A DNA stretch of 64,000 bases from Stomorhina lunata (GCA_933228675.1 OW121740.1:58715000-58778999); one strand, 5' to 3'. Positions 1-10,592 are shown, counted from the stretch's first letter. The notes: a model not told the origin generated them from the letters alone. A program made the numbers and translations.

Positions 1-18
1 GTTTTTCCAGGCAGGTTA

Positions 19-290
19 TTACTTTTTTTGAAACTTAGGACCAGCTCTCAGGAAATGACCTATATTAAAATAGGTGGGGTAGATGGAGTAGTGTTTGTGG
101 ATATTTGAGTTTCGGTGCTGCATATAATCAATTAAGTTGGATATCCTTTTATAACCGATAAGCACTTTCGCCCCTTTCAATACTTGGTCGAGAAATTTTA
201 AAATAGTTTCATTCTCGATCGGATATAGGTGGTTTAAATAGTAAGGAGATCGGCTGTAATTGCACGTCTTATCTATTTTTAGAACAGTCA
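19..290 (-). pseudogene. Possible LINE reverse-transcriptase remnant
   Basis: A 99-codon open frame exists on the minus strand, but its sequence is not that of a recognisable protein. Reading across frames gives pieces resembling the part of LINE reverse transcriptases after the catalytic core. The stretch around 215-255 is close to 6325-6365, where a better LINE fragment is read on the same strand (shared run ggatataggtgg). I infer a decayed copy of the same LINE group. A chance open frame in AT-rich DNA is the alternative. Confidence 0.3.
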
Positions 291-319
291 AGTTAAGTTT
301 GTTATTATTTAGACTCATT

Positions 320-668
320 GTTTAAGCTATTTTGTTATACAAACAATTTCATTTATTTTTCATCGACGGCGTGTTATTGCTGTAGACTACCGCCGATGGA
401 GGATATGATATGAATATGATATGTCATGTTTAGTAGTCGCCTTACTAACCAACTAAGCCACTTTATACTTTAATCACACGACCCCATTTAGAGATTCTAC
501 TCAAATCGAATAAGATCCAGGTAAGATAGCTTCTTCAAGGCACTATAAACGAGTTCGAAATTTTAATGGTACCGCAAGGTTCCGCTATGTTATCGCAGAC
601 AACAGCAACATTAAACATTCATATTCATTAAACCGCAGACCAAGCTTCTTAGAAGTTATAACTATAAA
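320..668. other. Unassigned AT-rich stretch
   Basis: No open frame, RNA-like fold or repeat was recognised. The last eight bases (661-668, actataaa) are the left target-site duplication of the hAT-type element that follows. Confidence 0.4.
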
Positions 669-821
669 TAGGGTTACCAGTCAGGCTGGATTCGACTGGA
701 TTGTCCAGCCTTTTTTAGTGCTTGTCCAGTGTCAAGCTAAAATTAAATTTGTCCAGCTGAAAGGTGAAGAATTAAAATTTTTTGAATATCAAAAAATAAC
801 AAAATAGTCGGGATGTAAATA

Positions 822-1431
822 TTATTCAAAAAGACGTGTATTTGCATTTGATCCCAAATCTGTTACATTTATTTATTAATGTAACAGACCAATTTATTGA
901 TAAAAAGCCAAAAAATGTTTGCGGAGAAACCAAATTCCTCGACGCGTTTCGATGGTTGGTTAAGCCATCTCTTCAGGAGGATTATCCCCAATTTAGACAG
1001 ATCGAAAACCTCGCATTATTACTAAATTTACAAACATAACTTGTTTATTTTAAAACATCTTACCCCCCTTCTTCACAGCATTCTGCATATAGTAGCCGAC
1101 GGCTACAGCAAGAATGTGGGAAGTGAAGGTAGATGAAAACTGAAAAATGTTTGTTTTTGTTCAGTCGATAATCTACGCTTTTACTTTTGGTTTATGAACA
1201 TAATTCTTAAAAGTTATGTTTGTAAATTTAGTAATAATGCGAGGTTTTCGATCTGTCTAAATTGGGGATAATCCTCCTGAAGAGATGGCTTAACCAACCA
1301 TCGAAACGCGTCGAGGAATTTGGTTTCTCCGCAAACATTTTTTGGCTTTTTATCAAAAAATTGGTCTGTTACATTAATAAATAAATGTAACAGATTTGGG
1401 ATCAAATGCAAATACACTTCTTTTTGAATAT
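822..1431. mobile_element. Foldback element with ~219-bp inverted arms
   Basis: Arms at 822-1040 and 1213-1431 are near-identical inverted repeats around a 172-bp spacer. Each arm contains the same 67-codon open frame (836-1039 on plus, 1214-1417 on minus), differing by one residue (Ile or Phe before DKKPKN). The open frame does not resemble a known family, and its mirror presence follows from the inverted repeat, so I do not call it a gene. Comparison with the second hAT copy shows that this block, perhaps with some 35 extra bases on the left, is an insertion. A second copy with the spacer in the opposite orientation lies at 39156-39577. Confidence 0.75.
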
Positions 1432-1559
1432 TTTTAAAGAAAAACTATTTTAATGAAAAAGAACGCAACAAAAACTTTTGCAAAAGTTTTTTTTTTTTTT
1501 CTTTTTTACTTAAGGTTAAAGGCCGAGCATATTTTAAAATTTCATAAGCTTGAATCAAG

Positions 1560-2000
1560 TGCTGCAATGAAAGATTTTCCTATATTTGGCCTTTCCTTTT
1601 CGTAGAATCTTCCTCTCAAAAACTCCAAGAATAGCTTCCTCGTGTTTTGTATAGCGTAGTTTAAGTTCTTACAGAGAAAGCTTTATTTCGTATTTGCCTG
1701 TTTATGCCAAAATAGCATATGTTGGCAAGTATGATTCTGCGATTGATTTCGAAACTTATGTCGTTTTTTATGTTGACGGCGGGTACCAAGTTAAACAAAT
1801 TATTTTACATCCTCGTAGCTATAGTTCTCAACGATCACATGTGGTCCAATTCTAGAGGATTGAGAAACCAGCAGTTTTGTTTTGATTCTTTGACAACTAG
1901 ACCCATTTTATTAGATTCCTTCTCGATACTTGAAAGATCGCGCAATGTGCGTCCCATGATATCAAACGCGAAACGAACATGTGTTTTCTGTTGAAAATTG
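1560..2000 (-). pseudogene. LINE reverse-transcriptase fragment inside hAT copy 1
   Basis: On the minus strand, in several frames, the sequence resembles the stretch of LINE reverse transcriptase that follows the catalytic YADD-like box: NTSETIFNR near 1990, then an ANICYFGINRQIR-like stretch near 1700, then an FERKILRK-like end near 1590. The same order is seen in the copy at 53450-53870. Stops and frameshifts are frequent and a segment between KTR and the ILGVFERK-like part is missing. It has no promoter or start of its own and is best seen as passenger DNA captured by the hAT element. Confidence 0.65.
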
Positions 2001-2532
2001 TTTCAGATGTATTAGCTGCAGCATCTCGAACGATTTCATTTTCTCTCGATATCGCTGCGGTTACTTACAGTATTCGCAAATTCGGTTTATCAAACATTTA
2101 AAGATTCATCGAAGCAAATTATTAATGCAAGTTTTTTATTATTTATGTAAAGCAAATTTTAGGGTTGCCAAGCTTTTTTTCCTTATGTCCAGCTTTTTCA
2201 GGATTTGTGTCTGGCAACACTAACTATGAAGCAAAATATTAATGATGCACCAAATAGCATGATTTTAATACTTACAAGTTAACCCATTCATGGGTGGTGC
2301 AAATATTGAAGAAGCAGACACTTTTGATGTTTTGGTCATGAAATATGATATCCGTTAGACTAAACTATTTTAGGTGTCGAAGCAAGTATTTAAGTACTTA
2401 ATTGTTTCAGGTTTCTACAATGATGCATATGATATTTACCCTATCTGATCTTCGTTAATATACTTCACCTGTATTCGAAAATTGAAAACAATGTCACTTC
2501 TTTGCTAACACATTCAAAAAGTGGTACATGCC

Positions 2533-2605
2533 TTACAACCGATGTCGTTGTAAAGATGACAGTGAGTACTAAAAAGCTTTTTTGACAGTTCTGCTTTTAA
2601 TTGAT
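2533..2605 (+). repeat. Short dispersed repeat shared with 9186-9258
   Basis: The stretch starting acaaccgat and running through gtaaagatga and aagctttt to ttttaattga aligns with 9186-9258 with moderate divergence. Family unknown. It lies just upstream of a mariner fossil here but has no such neighbour at the other site. Confidence 0.5.
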
Positions 2606-2837
2606 TTAGTACTTAGTGCCAAAAAAGCCAACTATTCGCAATTTTGGTTTCTTCCGTTCCAGTAATTTTGAGGTCTGTCATGTAAGCGCTCTTTCTATTG
2701 CACAAAAAATCAATACAAAATCCAGCTCAATCTCAGCAAAATCGATCCATTTCAAAAGGAAAAATTGCTTGTTTGCGAATAACAATCAGTCCGCCTAAAT
2801 GGTGTTAAAAGTTTAGATTGACTGCCATGAAGTTTTC

Positions 2838-2995
2838 GCTCGGTATTTGGTGTCCAAACTCTTAACTCAATCGTTTACTGTCAAAAATGAAACCGTCTGA
2901 ATGAGGCAATCGCTTTAAACCAACCGGCTTTGGAAAAACGAAAAAAAATTGGCTTTCATCATGATAACGCCAGGCCACACACGTTTTTGCTGATT
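2838..2995 (+). pseudogene. mariner transposase fossil (second catalytic region)
   Basis: Reading from about 2850 gives an NRLNEAIALNQPALEKRKK stretch followed by GFHHDNARPHTFLL. The HHDNARPH block is the hallmark of mariner transposases and contains their second catalytic aspartate. A stop precedes NRLNEAI and another follows the VPK after the block, so this is a dead remnant. No mariner terminal repeats were found nearby. The downstream sequence to about 3180 may belong to the same element but has lost recognisable similarity. Confidence 0.75.
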
Positions 2996-3194
2996 GATGT
3001 TCCAAAATAGTTTAGTAATGCCTCTAGTGTCGCTGGACATTATGTTGAGTGAATCAGTGCCAATGAAGACAAAAGTAGTTTTATTCATGATGACTATTTC
3101 ATGGTTGCGGCTGCGAAACCTTTGGAAATATTTACGACAAATCCTTAAATCCTTGGGCCAAATCGGATAAAAAATGAAGATCAACTAAACGCGA

Positions 3195-3317
3195 CAATCT
3201 CTACTATGGATAGGCCACACACTTTGAAGACTAATTAACATGTACGACAAGCGCTTCGTTAGAATCCACAGGGAAGAGGCCGTCAAACAGTTGCAAGCAT
3301 CAAACTATTCATGGAAC
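3195..3317 (+). pseudogene. LINE family A 3' region, upstream half
   Basis: The stretch reads like the C-terminal LINE motif seen better at 29303-29660 on the minus strand: GHTL, then DKRFV.IHRE and ASNYSWN. It breaks off after tattcatggaac at 3317 and resumes at about 4776 with gacgtacgcctgacatctcg, which matches the continuation of the same LINE. The intervening 3318-4774 is therefore an insertion. Confidence 0.65.
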
Positions 3318-4774
3318 TACAGTGGTTCAAAATCGTTTTTCATTGGCCAACACTCTGTAACTTTTTAACTAATAAAGATTTTTTAGACAATAGATAACAT
3401 CTTAAGCTTTTATCGAGTTTAGGTTTTATTAAGATGGTTGTTAAGAAATGTAAGCTTAAAGCTCAATTTTCGATCCGTAATTCCGTTTCAAATGTGCTAA
3501 TCCATTAATCGATTTGGCTCAAACTTAGGCCACAAGCCAATCTTGGATGACAATATAATATTTTGTTATCCTTAGGATGGCCCCTATTTTCATTGAGGTG
3601 TTTTTCGTATTTTCATTAGGATGGCCCAAATGGAACAAACGCTGTTTTTTGTAGATCTTGAACTGCGTATTTATTATACCTACGGTTCTTTAAATCGGTT
3701 GGAAAATGACAACTATTGAGTGATTTATAAGTATGAGCTAGGCTTTCCAGGTTCAAAACTTAAGTTGTGGACTAATTTTCATAATATTTTCATACCATCC
3801 CACCGTGTTACATTTTGCTATCTGCAATTTGCATTTATGGCAATTTACTAGCAATTCTGATAGAAAATTAAAAAGTGTTCTACTCTCGGGTCCAGCCGGT
3901 TGCAAAAGTATATATAGGCTAAAATAAAACACTTTCTATCTTTGGATGGTTTCGATTTTTGTTCCTTTATTGTCTTTTAAAAGTTATGCGCTATTAAACT
4001 TCAAACTTTATGAATACATGGTGGTTTCATATAACACCCTAACTACAAATTATACAGGGTGCGCAAATACCATCACTTTTTAAGTCGATATAGCGACAAG
4101 GTTACATGGTTGGGCCCCCATGTAAACCTTGTAATCAAAGTACATGTAGCAATTCTAAAGATAATTTGATGAAATTTGGCACAAATAAGTTTTTTGATAG
4201 TGGGACCATGACTATTGAAATTCGTCAAAATCGGTCCATTATTTATGATACCTCCCATAGGTCCCATTCCAGGAATTAGTATATTGACCACAAATATCAA
4301 TATTTTTTACGAAATTTAAAACTTATGTAAACTAAAATATCAAATTTCGTTGAAATCGGTCAACATTTGACCATAGCTCCCATACAAACTTATGTGTCAA
4401 AACGCACTAAATGAGACAAAAATCAACAACTGTAATCAATTTGCCAAATTTTGGGATAATCGGTCTATATTTGACCCTAAATCTCATATAAGTCCAAATG
4501 ACAGAAACAGCTTAAATATACGAGTATAAGTTTTGAGAAAATGTTTGTATGGTGGCAAAATTTAGCAAATATTCGTCTTTATACAGGAAAAAGAACATCT
4601 TTGACCTTAGTGGTGAAGGGTATCGTATGGTCGGGCTTGACCGACTATAGCACTTTCTTATGTTTTTACTTGTTGTTTGATATGTTTCCTTTCTGATGGC
4701 ATAAACATTTTAAGAATCTTTATCATGAAAAAATATAGGTTTTGGCCAATGAAAATTGATTCTAAGCCACAGTG
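3318..4774. mobile_element. TIR element splitting a LINE 3' end (possibly P/1360-like)
   Basis: The left end tacagtggttcaaaatcg and the inverse of the right end (cactgtggcttagaatca) match over roughly 35 bp, both leading into a TTTTCATTGGCCAA run. It sits exactly where a family A LINE is interrupted. No target-site duplication is visible. The ACAGTGG-like terminus recalls P-superfamily 1360/Hoppel ends, but this is a weak resemblance. The interior has no transposase; it holds an imperfect direct repeat around ttaggatggcccc (about 3570-3630) and a HINE-like repeat at 4079-4675. Confidence 0.5.
4079..4675 (+). mobile_element. HINE/DINE-like interspersed repeat R1, 5' truncated
   Basis: It shares the body of the R family: catgtaaaccttgtaatcaa, gatgaaatttggcac, aatcggtccattattta and tttgaccatagctcccata. 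The 3' end reads gtgaagggtatcgtatgg, then the hairpin GGTCGGGCTTGACCGACT, then atagcactttctta. The usual 5' hairpin head is missing. An 8-base insertion (tgttttta) sits just before the terminal cttgtt. It is nested in the 3318-4774 element. Confidence 0.7.
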
Positions 4775-4870
4775 CGACGTACGCCTGACATCTCGCAATG
4801 GGGTACGATATAAAAAGATGGTTGAGGCCCTATGTTTCACTGGGAGTCAAGGATAACAGAAGAAGAATTG
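4775..4870 (+). pseudogene. LINE family A 3' end, downstream half
   Basis: Continues the fragment at 3195-3317: LTSRNGVRYKKMVEALCFTG, then a stop, and the tail ggataacagaagaagaa. The same end occurs at 29283-29325, 57139-57180 (both minus) and, as a 38-bp insertion, at 19711-19748. Confidence 0.7.
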
Positions 4871-6183
4871 CATGGTCCCAAACTTGAATAAATTGTTCGG
4901 CTGATATTAGATAATTTATAAAATATTTGATTCCAACAACGAAATCATCTTAAAACAAATGACCTCAACAAATCCTATTTTTCGGAAGGGATACAAAAAT
5001 TTAGAAAACATTTGTACAATACATTTGTTCTGTCAAAAGTAAAATTAAAGTCGATAAAGAACAATAAAATTCACCTAAACATACATTACATGAGCATGTG
5101 TGTGCCTTAGCTTTCTCTCATTCTATAAGTTGTTTCCTAATCTCTTTTATAGGTCTTATCGAAAAGGCCATACGGCAAATCAATGTATGGAAGTGCAACA
5201 TCTTTATATTATAGTCTTTGCCTGTGTACTTTTCAAACTCCACCTCATAATTTCATACTTTAATTGTAAGTATTTTACAACATTTTAATATTCAAAGTTT
5301 TGATGCAAAAATATTTAAATATATTTTTGGCAGTGCTCTTTAGGTGAACAACAATGTTAGTATTTTCACATAACTTAAGAGATAAATATGAACATAAACA
5401 AAGCCATACATTCACGAATACATAATCTGACAACGGAAGCTTTTAGGGTGTAACAATGTTTACAAATGTCAACTGCAACTCCACTACACTCTACTCCCCT
5501 TTATCACTTGTTTCAACTCAAATCCCTGATCCAATTTAATGTTCATACCCATAAATGATTCTTGCAGTTTTATTTTTATGTCGCGTATTATCTTCTTCGG
5601 CGTTATCTGGCGATATGGAAAAATGGGTTTGTTATTGTAGCCGCCCGTTTACGTTTTCATACAATTTAGATCATCTTGTGTTTTATGTGTCATCATGAAT
5701 ATTGTCATTGTCGTTGTCGCCGTCAGTATTTGTTTTATTTATTTCAATTTAATTTGTTTTATTCCCGTACGAACGAACAGAATATTTTTAAATTTACAAA
5801 TATTTTTATCTCTCTTGTTTTCATATGATTTATTTAAAAATTCCTCATACTCAAATAAATACAAATAAATTTCATTAATTTGTTGCAAAATTATTATTTA
5901 TACACACTTTAGTTTCAATTTTCCAAATTCTAAACCAAAAATATTTGTACTAAAAATAGAATTATAATTCGAGAACTGAAGAGATATTTACCCCAATTAT
6001 GTTTCCAATTTAATATTTTATTTAATCGTTCTTAACTATAACTCGTTTTTTTGTCGCATAGGAAAGACAAGAAAATAAATAACAGAAAATTAAACAAATA
6101 TGTATTTTTTTTTAATCATACGAGGGAGGTTTGATAAATATGTTTGGGCTTTCGGAAGCTTACCTTTGATAAGTTCATATGTA
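4871..6183. other. Unassigned AT-rich stretch
   Basis: I see no gene or recognised repeat. The part around 5580-5720 is less AT-rich (gccgcccgtttacg, gttatctggcg) and could be unique host non-coding DNA, but no open frame with splice signals convinced me. Confidence 0.35.
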
Positions 6184-6372
6184 CTAGAGTAACTGTGGTA
6201 TTTCTTCCCTACTAATGCTATCTATGAATTGTTTTCGTAAAGATAAAGTGTAAGGCCAGTTGGCCAATCGATGTGTCTTTGATAGATCGGCCAATAATAC
6301 ATGGGAATTGTATTCCATTTTCTGCCGGATATAGGTGGTATAAATAGTAAGGATATCAACTAGAAACACTTG
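6184..6372 (-). pseudogene. LINE reverse-transcriptase fragment
   Basis: A 61-codon minus-strand frame begins close to ILTIYTTYIRQKMEYNSHVL. That resembles the motif Y.A.IRP.MEY.SHVW, found after the catalytic core of jockey/CR1-type LINE reverse transcriptases. The remainder does not align well and probably crosses a frameshift. It is a fossil with no neighbouring domains; the related stretch at 215-290 suggests a dispersed family. Confidence 0.5.
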
Positions 6373-6540
6373 AAACTCCTAGGGCCGAAATCTCTTAAAC
6401 ATTTTAAATTTGAAAACTGTTACAATGATTAAAATCTGCAGAATATTTTTTCGATTTTATCTTCGTGATCGTATGTGTCTCTTCTAGAAGAGGACGAGCG
6501 AAACTTCGAAGGGAGGACCAAGTAGAAGAAGGCCTAGCAT

Positions 6541-7798
6541 ATTTCCTATAAATAGTAAATTTTCGAAAAATTTCCTATATATAGTAAATTTTCGAAAAAT
6601 TTCATGTAAACAATAAATTTTCGAAAAATTTCCTATATATAGTAAATTTTCGAAAAATTTCATGTAAACAATAAATTTTCGAAAAATTTCCTATAAATAG
6701 TAAATTTTCGAGAAATTTCCTATAAATAGTAAATTTTCGAAAAATTTCCTATAAATAGTAAATTTTCGAAAAATTTCCTATAAATAGTAAATTTTCAAAA
6801 AATTTCCTATAAATAGTAAATTTTCGAAAAATTTCCTATAAATAGTAAATTTTCGAAAAATTTCCTATAAATAGTAAATTTTCGAAAAATTTCCTATAAA
6901 TAGTAAATTTTTGAAAAATTTCTTATAAATAGTAAATTTTCGAAAAATTTCCTATAAATAGTAAATTTTTGAAAAATTTCTTATAAATAGTAAATTTTCG
7001 AAAAATTTCCTATAAATAGTAAATTTTCGAAAAATTTCCTATAAATAGTAAATTTTCGAAAAATTTCCTATAAATAGTAAATTTTTGAAAAATTTCCTAT
7101 AAATAGTAAATTTTCGAAAAATTTCCTATAAATAGTAAATTTTCGAAAAATTTCCTATAAATAGTAAATTTTCGAAAAATTTCCTATAAATAGTAAATTT
7201 TCGAAAAATTTCCTATAAATAGTAAATTTTCGAAAAATTTCCTATAAATAGTAAATTTTTGAAAAATTTCCTATAAATAGTAAATTTTCGAAAAATTTCC
7301 TATAAATAGTAAAATTTCGAAAAATTTCCTATAAATAGTAAAATTTCGAAAAATTTCCTATAAATAGTAAATTTTCGAAAAATTTCATGTAAACAATAAA
7401 TTTTCGAAAAATTTATTTTAAATAGTAATTTTTCGAAAAATTTCCTATAAATAGTAAATTTTCGAAACATTTCCTATAAATAGCAAATTTTCGAAAAATT
7501 TCCTATAAATAGTAAATTTTCGAAAAATTTCCTATAAATAGTAAATTTTTGAAAAATTTCCTATGAATAGTAAATTTTCGAAAAATTCCCTATAAATAGT
7601 AAATTTTCGAAAAATTTCCTATAAATAGTAAATTTTCGAAAAATTTCCTATAAATAGTAAATTTTCGAAAAATTTCCTATAAATAGTAAATTTTCGAAAA
7701 ATTTCCTTTAAATAGCAAATTTTCGAAAAATTTCGTTTAAATTGTTAATTTTTGAAAAATTTCTTTTAAATAGTTAAATTTCGAATTTTTCTTTCGAA
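6541..7798 (+). repeat. 29-bp satellite, about 43 units
   Basis: Tandem units of consensus ctataaatagtaaattttcg followed by aaaaatttc (29 bp). Most differ by one or two bases. A distinct variant with atgtaaacaataaa replacing ataaatagtaaa occurs near 6603, 6661 and 7387, so the array contains at least two unit types. The last units (7690-7798) are more diverged, as is usual at array edges. Each unit carries a TATAAATAG string and a TTTTCGAAAA palindrome. It sits inside a LINE copy rather than in a larger array. Confidence 0.95.
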
Positions 7799-8735
7799 AC
7801 ATCGAAATAAGCTTTAATTTGTCTTAGCCCTATTAAACTGAAAAAATAAACTAAAGTAGTTTAAAATAATATTAAATATTTAAACAATGATAAATGATAA
7901 AGAAAAATCTTGTCCAATTTCAACTAAAACTTTAAGGTTATGTTATACAAAATAACACAAAATATTAAAAAAACAAAAAAAAAAGACATTCAAAAAGTTA
8001 AAAATGTAACAAATCTTTTTAAAAAAATCTTTATTTTAAATCTTTATCTTAAAATAACAAAAAAGAAAACTGAAAACTCAAAACACCTAGAAGACAGACA
8101 GACAGAGATATCAACTAAAAATCATTAATTTTTAATCTTGAAAAGGAATACAATAACAATAATTTCACTTTCTAAAAGGAAATTTTTTGATTTTACAATA
8201 TATACAAAAAAAAACTCCTCTCAAAAAATTTAAAAAAATTGAAATTTTGAATTTTCAAAATTATAAAAAAATTTTCAATTTTTCAAAAAAAAATTTTTCA
8301 ATTTTTCAAAAAAAAAATTTTTCAATTTTTCAAAAAAAAATTTGAAATTTAGAAAATTCCAAATTTAAAGATCTTAAAAATTTAACAAACAAAAAAAACT
8401 CTACCCATCAAATAACAAAAAATACAATTTAGTTTTTAACACAAAACTTTAGTAAAAAAAACAAATTTCATTGTTTTTTTCTACATTCATTTTAGTTTAA
8501 AAACAAATTTAATTATATTATAAAAACTATTAATAAAATAACAAATAAATATTTGGTTTAACTGCAAAGAAATATTAACAGACAAAAGAAACCGAAACAT
8601 TTCAATTGTTATAAATTTGACCTTTGACCTAGAAGACAACTCAAAAACAAAGAAAGTGTTTTAATTTAATAATTAAACAAATAAAAATTGAAGATTTATT
8701 ATTAACAAAACAAAAAATTGGTTTAAAAAAGTACT
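7799..8735. other. AT-rich, low-complexity stretch with a short tandem repeat
   Basis: Very AT-rich DNA without a convincing gene. At 8265-8345 a unit close to ttttcaatttttcaaaaaaa repeats about three times. The 62-codon frame at 7940-8128 is lysine-rich low complexity and is not called a gene. Confidence 0.6.
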
Positions 8736-8852
8736 ATATTAGACCAGTTCCAAATTCTTTGCAAAATATTTAGTCTAGCATCGTAGCATTTGCAAATTTA
8801 CAATCCCCTTGCAAATAGTCTAGGATCGCAGCATTTGCAAATTAATATAGCA
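8736..8852. repeat. MITE-like repeat related to 25523-25632
   Basis: It contains two tandem versions of a block with tagtctag, a atcg(t/c)agc core and atttgcaaatt. It begins agaccagttccaaattc, which resembles the TIR and subterminal region of the MITE at 25523-25632. The matching right terminus is not present, so this is a partial or rearranged copy. Confidence 0.5.
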
Positions 8853-8917
8853 TATGCTAGGCCTTTGATCTAAACATGTTGTAATATAGGCTGTTGAGGT
8901 AAGTAAGATCGTATGTG

Positions 8918-9344
8918 CCGTGACCTAGAAATGTTTAAGGACTTTTAAGACTACTCTCGTGTATATTTTTTTAATTTCTGTTGGAATTTCCAGCAACAAT
9001 GTATGACAGAAAAACAAATAATTTTTCAATGATTATATAAAAATGAAAAAAGCCGTGTTTAAACAAGTTGCACATAAATACAGCGGTGACCATAAAAATA
9101 GAGCATTACATTAAATTAGGTATCATTCAATTTTGCAATTTTGAAATAAAAGTGTAGGCTTTAGTGCTCTATATTTGTTTACAACCGATATTAATGTAAA
9201 GATGAAGATGATAGCACAAAGAAGCTTTTCCTTTGGCAGTTTTACTTTTGATTGAACCAGATTTGTTTGATCACGTGTCAGCAATTAACCAAAAAGATAA
9301 ATACATTTTACAGTTTATTATATACTACTCGAACCGAAGCTAGA
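8918..9344. other. Unassigned stretch with a lone Tc1-like terminus
   Basis: At 9079-9110 acagcggtgaccataaaa followed by atagagca resembles one end of a Tc1-type transposon; no partner end is found. The repeat shared with 2533-2605 lies at about 9186-9258. Nothing else is recognised. Confidence 0.4.
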
Positions 9345-10130
9345 CGGGCTTAAGCTTGTGTTCATTCTGGACTCTAAGCTGTCCTGGAGCTAAAACATCA
9401 AATATAGGGCGCCTAAAGGCGATATTGAACTCTATTCATGTACAAGAGCCTTAGGGGGCTTTCCTGCAAATACTGCCTGACTCTTTGAAATGGTCGTAAA
9501 TTTTATACTCATGTATGGCGCTCTTGTTTGGTGGCCTGCGCTATGTAGGGCTAATCAACGAGGTTTTTTGTTAAAATGCTCAGATCCCCTGCTCTAATGA
9601 TTTCTGGTGACATTAGGACTAAACACTCTTTACTATGCTTAACTAGCTTCCGGCAGAACGCATGGCTCAAAATGTAGCCCTTAACTCCTTCACCTATAGA
9701 TCACAAGACTATTTTGGATAAACTCATTACCACTCCCAACAGCATTGACTACTGCATTCGACCGCTTCTTTACTTTGAACATCTTTGAAACTCCTATCGA
9801 TTCTATAGATGAGCTCCTGAAAATATACGCGGATGGATCTAAATCGAAAAAGGGAGTGGATAGGGTCTTTTTCATCTCTCTTTTAGGAAAGAACATTTCC
9901 TTTAAGCTCTCAGAACTCTACAGTATTCAATATGCTGAAATTAGAGCCATTTATAGGGCGACAAATGGCTAAGGTACCACAGAATATACAATAAAGATAT
10001 TCGCGTTTGCATTGATAGTCAAGTTGCCATGCGATCCTTATCTACCGTCTTTACGACATCTGTTCATACTTGTGAATGCCGGGAATTCCTAAATGAGAAA
10101 TTCCAATAAAGACCTCTCCGGGGTACTAAG
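9345..10130 (+). pseudogene. LINE RT thumb and RNase H fossil
   Basis: In shifting plus-strand frames the order is that of a LINE with an RNase H domain. First comes an LDPKLSWS-like strand, then ILMYGALVWWPAL (the RT thumb motif, about 9505-9545), then a MISGDIRTKHSL stretch. IYADGSKSKKGV follows near 9820, the RNase H opening strand with its catalytic Asp, and then a CIDSQVAMRSL-like second Asp region near 10010. Frameshifts and stops separate these blocks, and the 3' end with the Cys-rich finger is missing. The jockey/I-group relatives at 19305 and 48440 share the domain order. Confidence 0.75.
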
Positions 10131-10375
10131 TCACAACGAAGGGTTTCTTTCTTATTTTTTTTATCTGCGATAAATTTATAGAGACAAATCAAAATTTTTC
10201 GAACAAAAAATACGATTTTTGGACTATACTATTTTAGATTTTGATGAAATTTGCGTTCTCCAAGTTCATACAATTTGTAAAGCTCTTCTTAAATTCGCTT
10301 TGGTTCAGATTTTATGGCGGCACAAATTTCACCGAAATAAAAGATTTTGAGGTTTAGTACGTGTTTGAAAAATTT
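10131..10375. other. Unassigned
   Basis: Short AT-rich stretch between the LINE fossil and the minisatellite. Nothing recognised. Confidence 0.4.
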
Positions 10376-10592
10376 TTATTTTATTTCTGCTCCAAATAAT
10401 AAAAGTCAAAAATAACTGCTATTTTTGCTCGAAAAAATAAAAGTTAAAAAATAACTTTTATTTTTGCTTGAAAAAATAAAATTCAAAAATAAATGTTATT
10501 TTTTATCGAAAAAATAAAAGTAAAAAAATAACTTTTATTTCTGCTCGAAAAAATAAAAGTCAAAAAATAACTTTTATTTCCTGACTTTTACG
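10376..10592. repeat. ~39-bp minisatellite with palindromic units
   Basis: About five to six imperfect units of gctcgaaaaaataaaagt followed by taaaaaataacttttattttt. Each unit contains inverted halves AAAAGTTA and TAACTTTT around a short A-run, so single strands could form small hairpins. Confidence 0.8.

Larger units (their letters stand above)
669..2222 (-). mobile_element. hAT-type non-autonomous element carrying a LINE RT fragment (copy 1)
   Basis: The element starts TAGGGTTACCAG and ends GGCAACACTA. It is flanked by actataaa (661-668) and actatgaa (2223-2230), an 8-bp target-site duplication with one mismatch. TAGGG ends plus 8-bp duplications are the signature of hAT transposons. It is the reverse orientation of the copy at 53342-54076: both ends and the interior match, including repeated cagct/ctggac motifs next to the termini. 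The interior codes no hAT transposase; it contains a fragment of LINE reverse transcriptase (about 1560-2000). A foldback element (about 800-1431) is inserted in this copy only. Copy 1 retains more of the RT than copy 2, so copy 2 is internally deleted or the two diverged from a longer parent. Confidence 0.8.
6478..8906 (+). mobile_element. LINE family B copy with 11-bp TSD, expanded by a satellite
   Basis: gatcgtatgtg occurs at 6467-6477 and again at 8907-8917, a perfect 11-bp target-site duplication. The insertion begins with tagaagaggacgagcgaaac (the arginine-rich RRGR-K C-terminal motif of this LINE) and continues through accaagtagaagaaggcc. It ends with gcctttgatctaaacatgtt, gtaatataggc and the tail gtaagtaag. 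These are the two parts of the family B 3' end also seen at 22075-22225, 43490-43680 and 49370-49515. Between them lie the 29-bp satellite, AT-rich DNA and a MITE-like repeat. The duplication dates the LINE insertion before the internal expansion. Confidence 0.75.

Noticed and set aside
836..1417. Two identical 67-codon genes in inverted orientation
   Set aside because: They are the arms of one foldback element; no start context or known domain. Kept as a repeat, not as genes.
6541..7798. Regular short repeats could suggest a CRISPR array
   Set aside because: Units are contiguous with no unique spacers, and the sequence is from an insect genome; it is a satellite.
7940..8128. Lysine-rich 62-codon frame
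   Set aside because: Low-complexity poly-A derived sequence.
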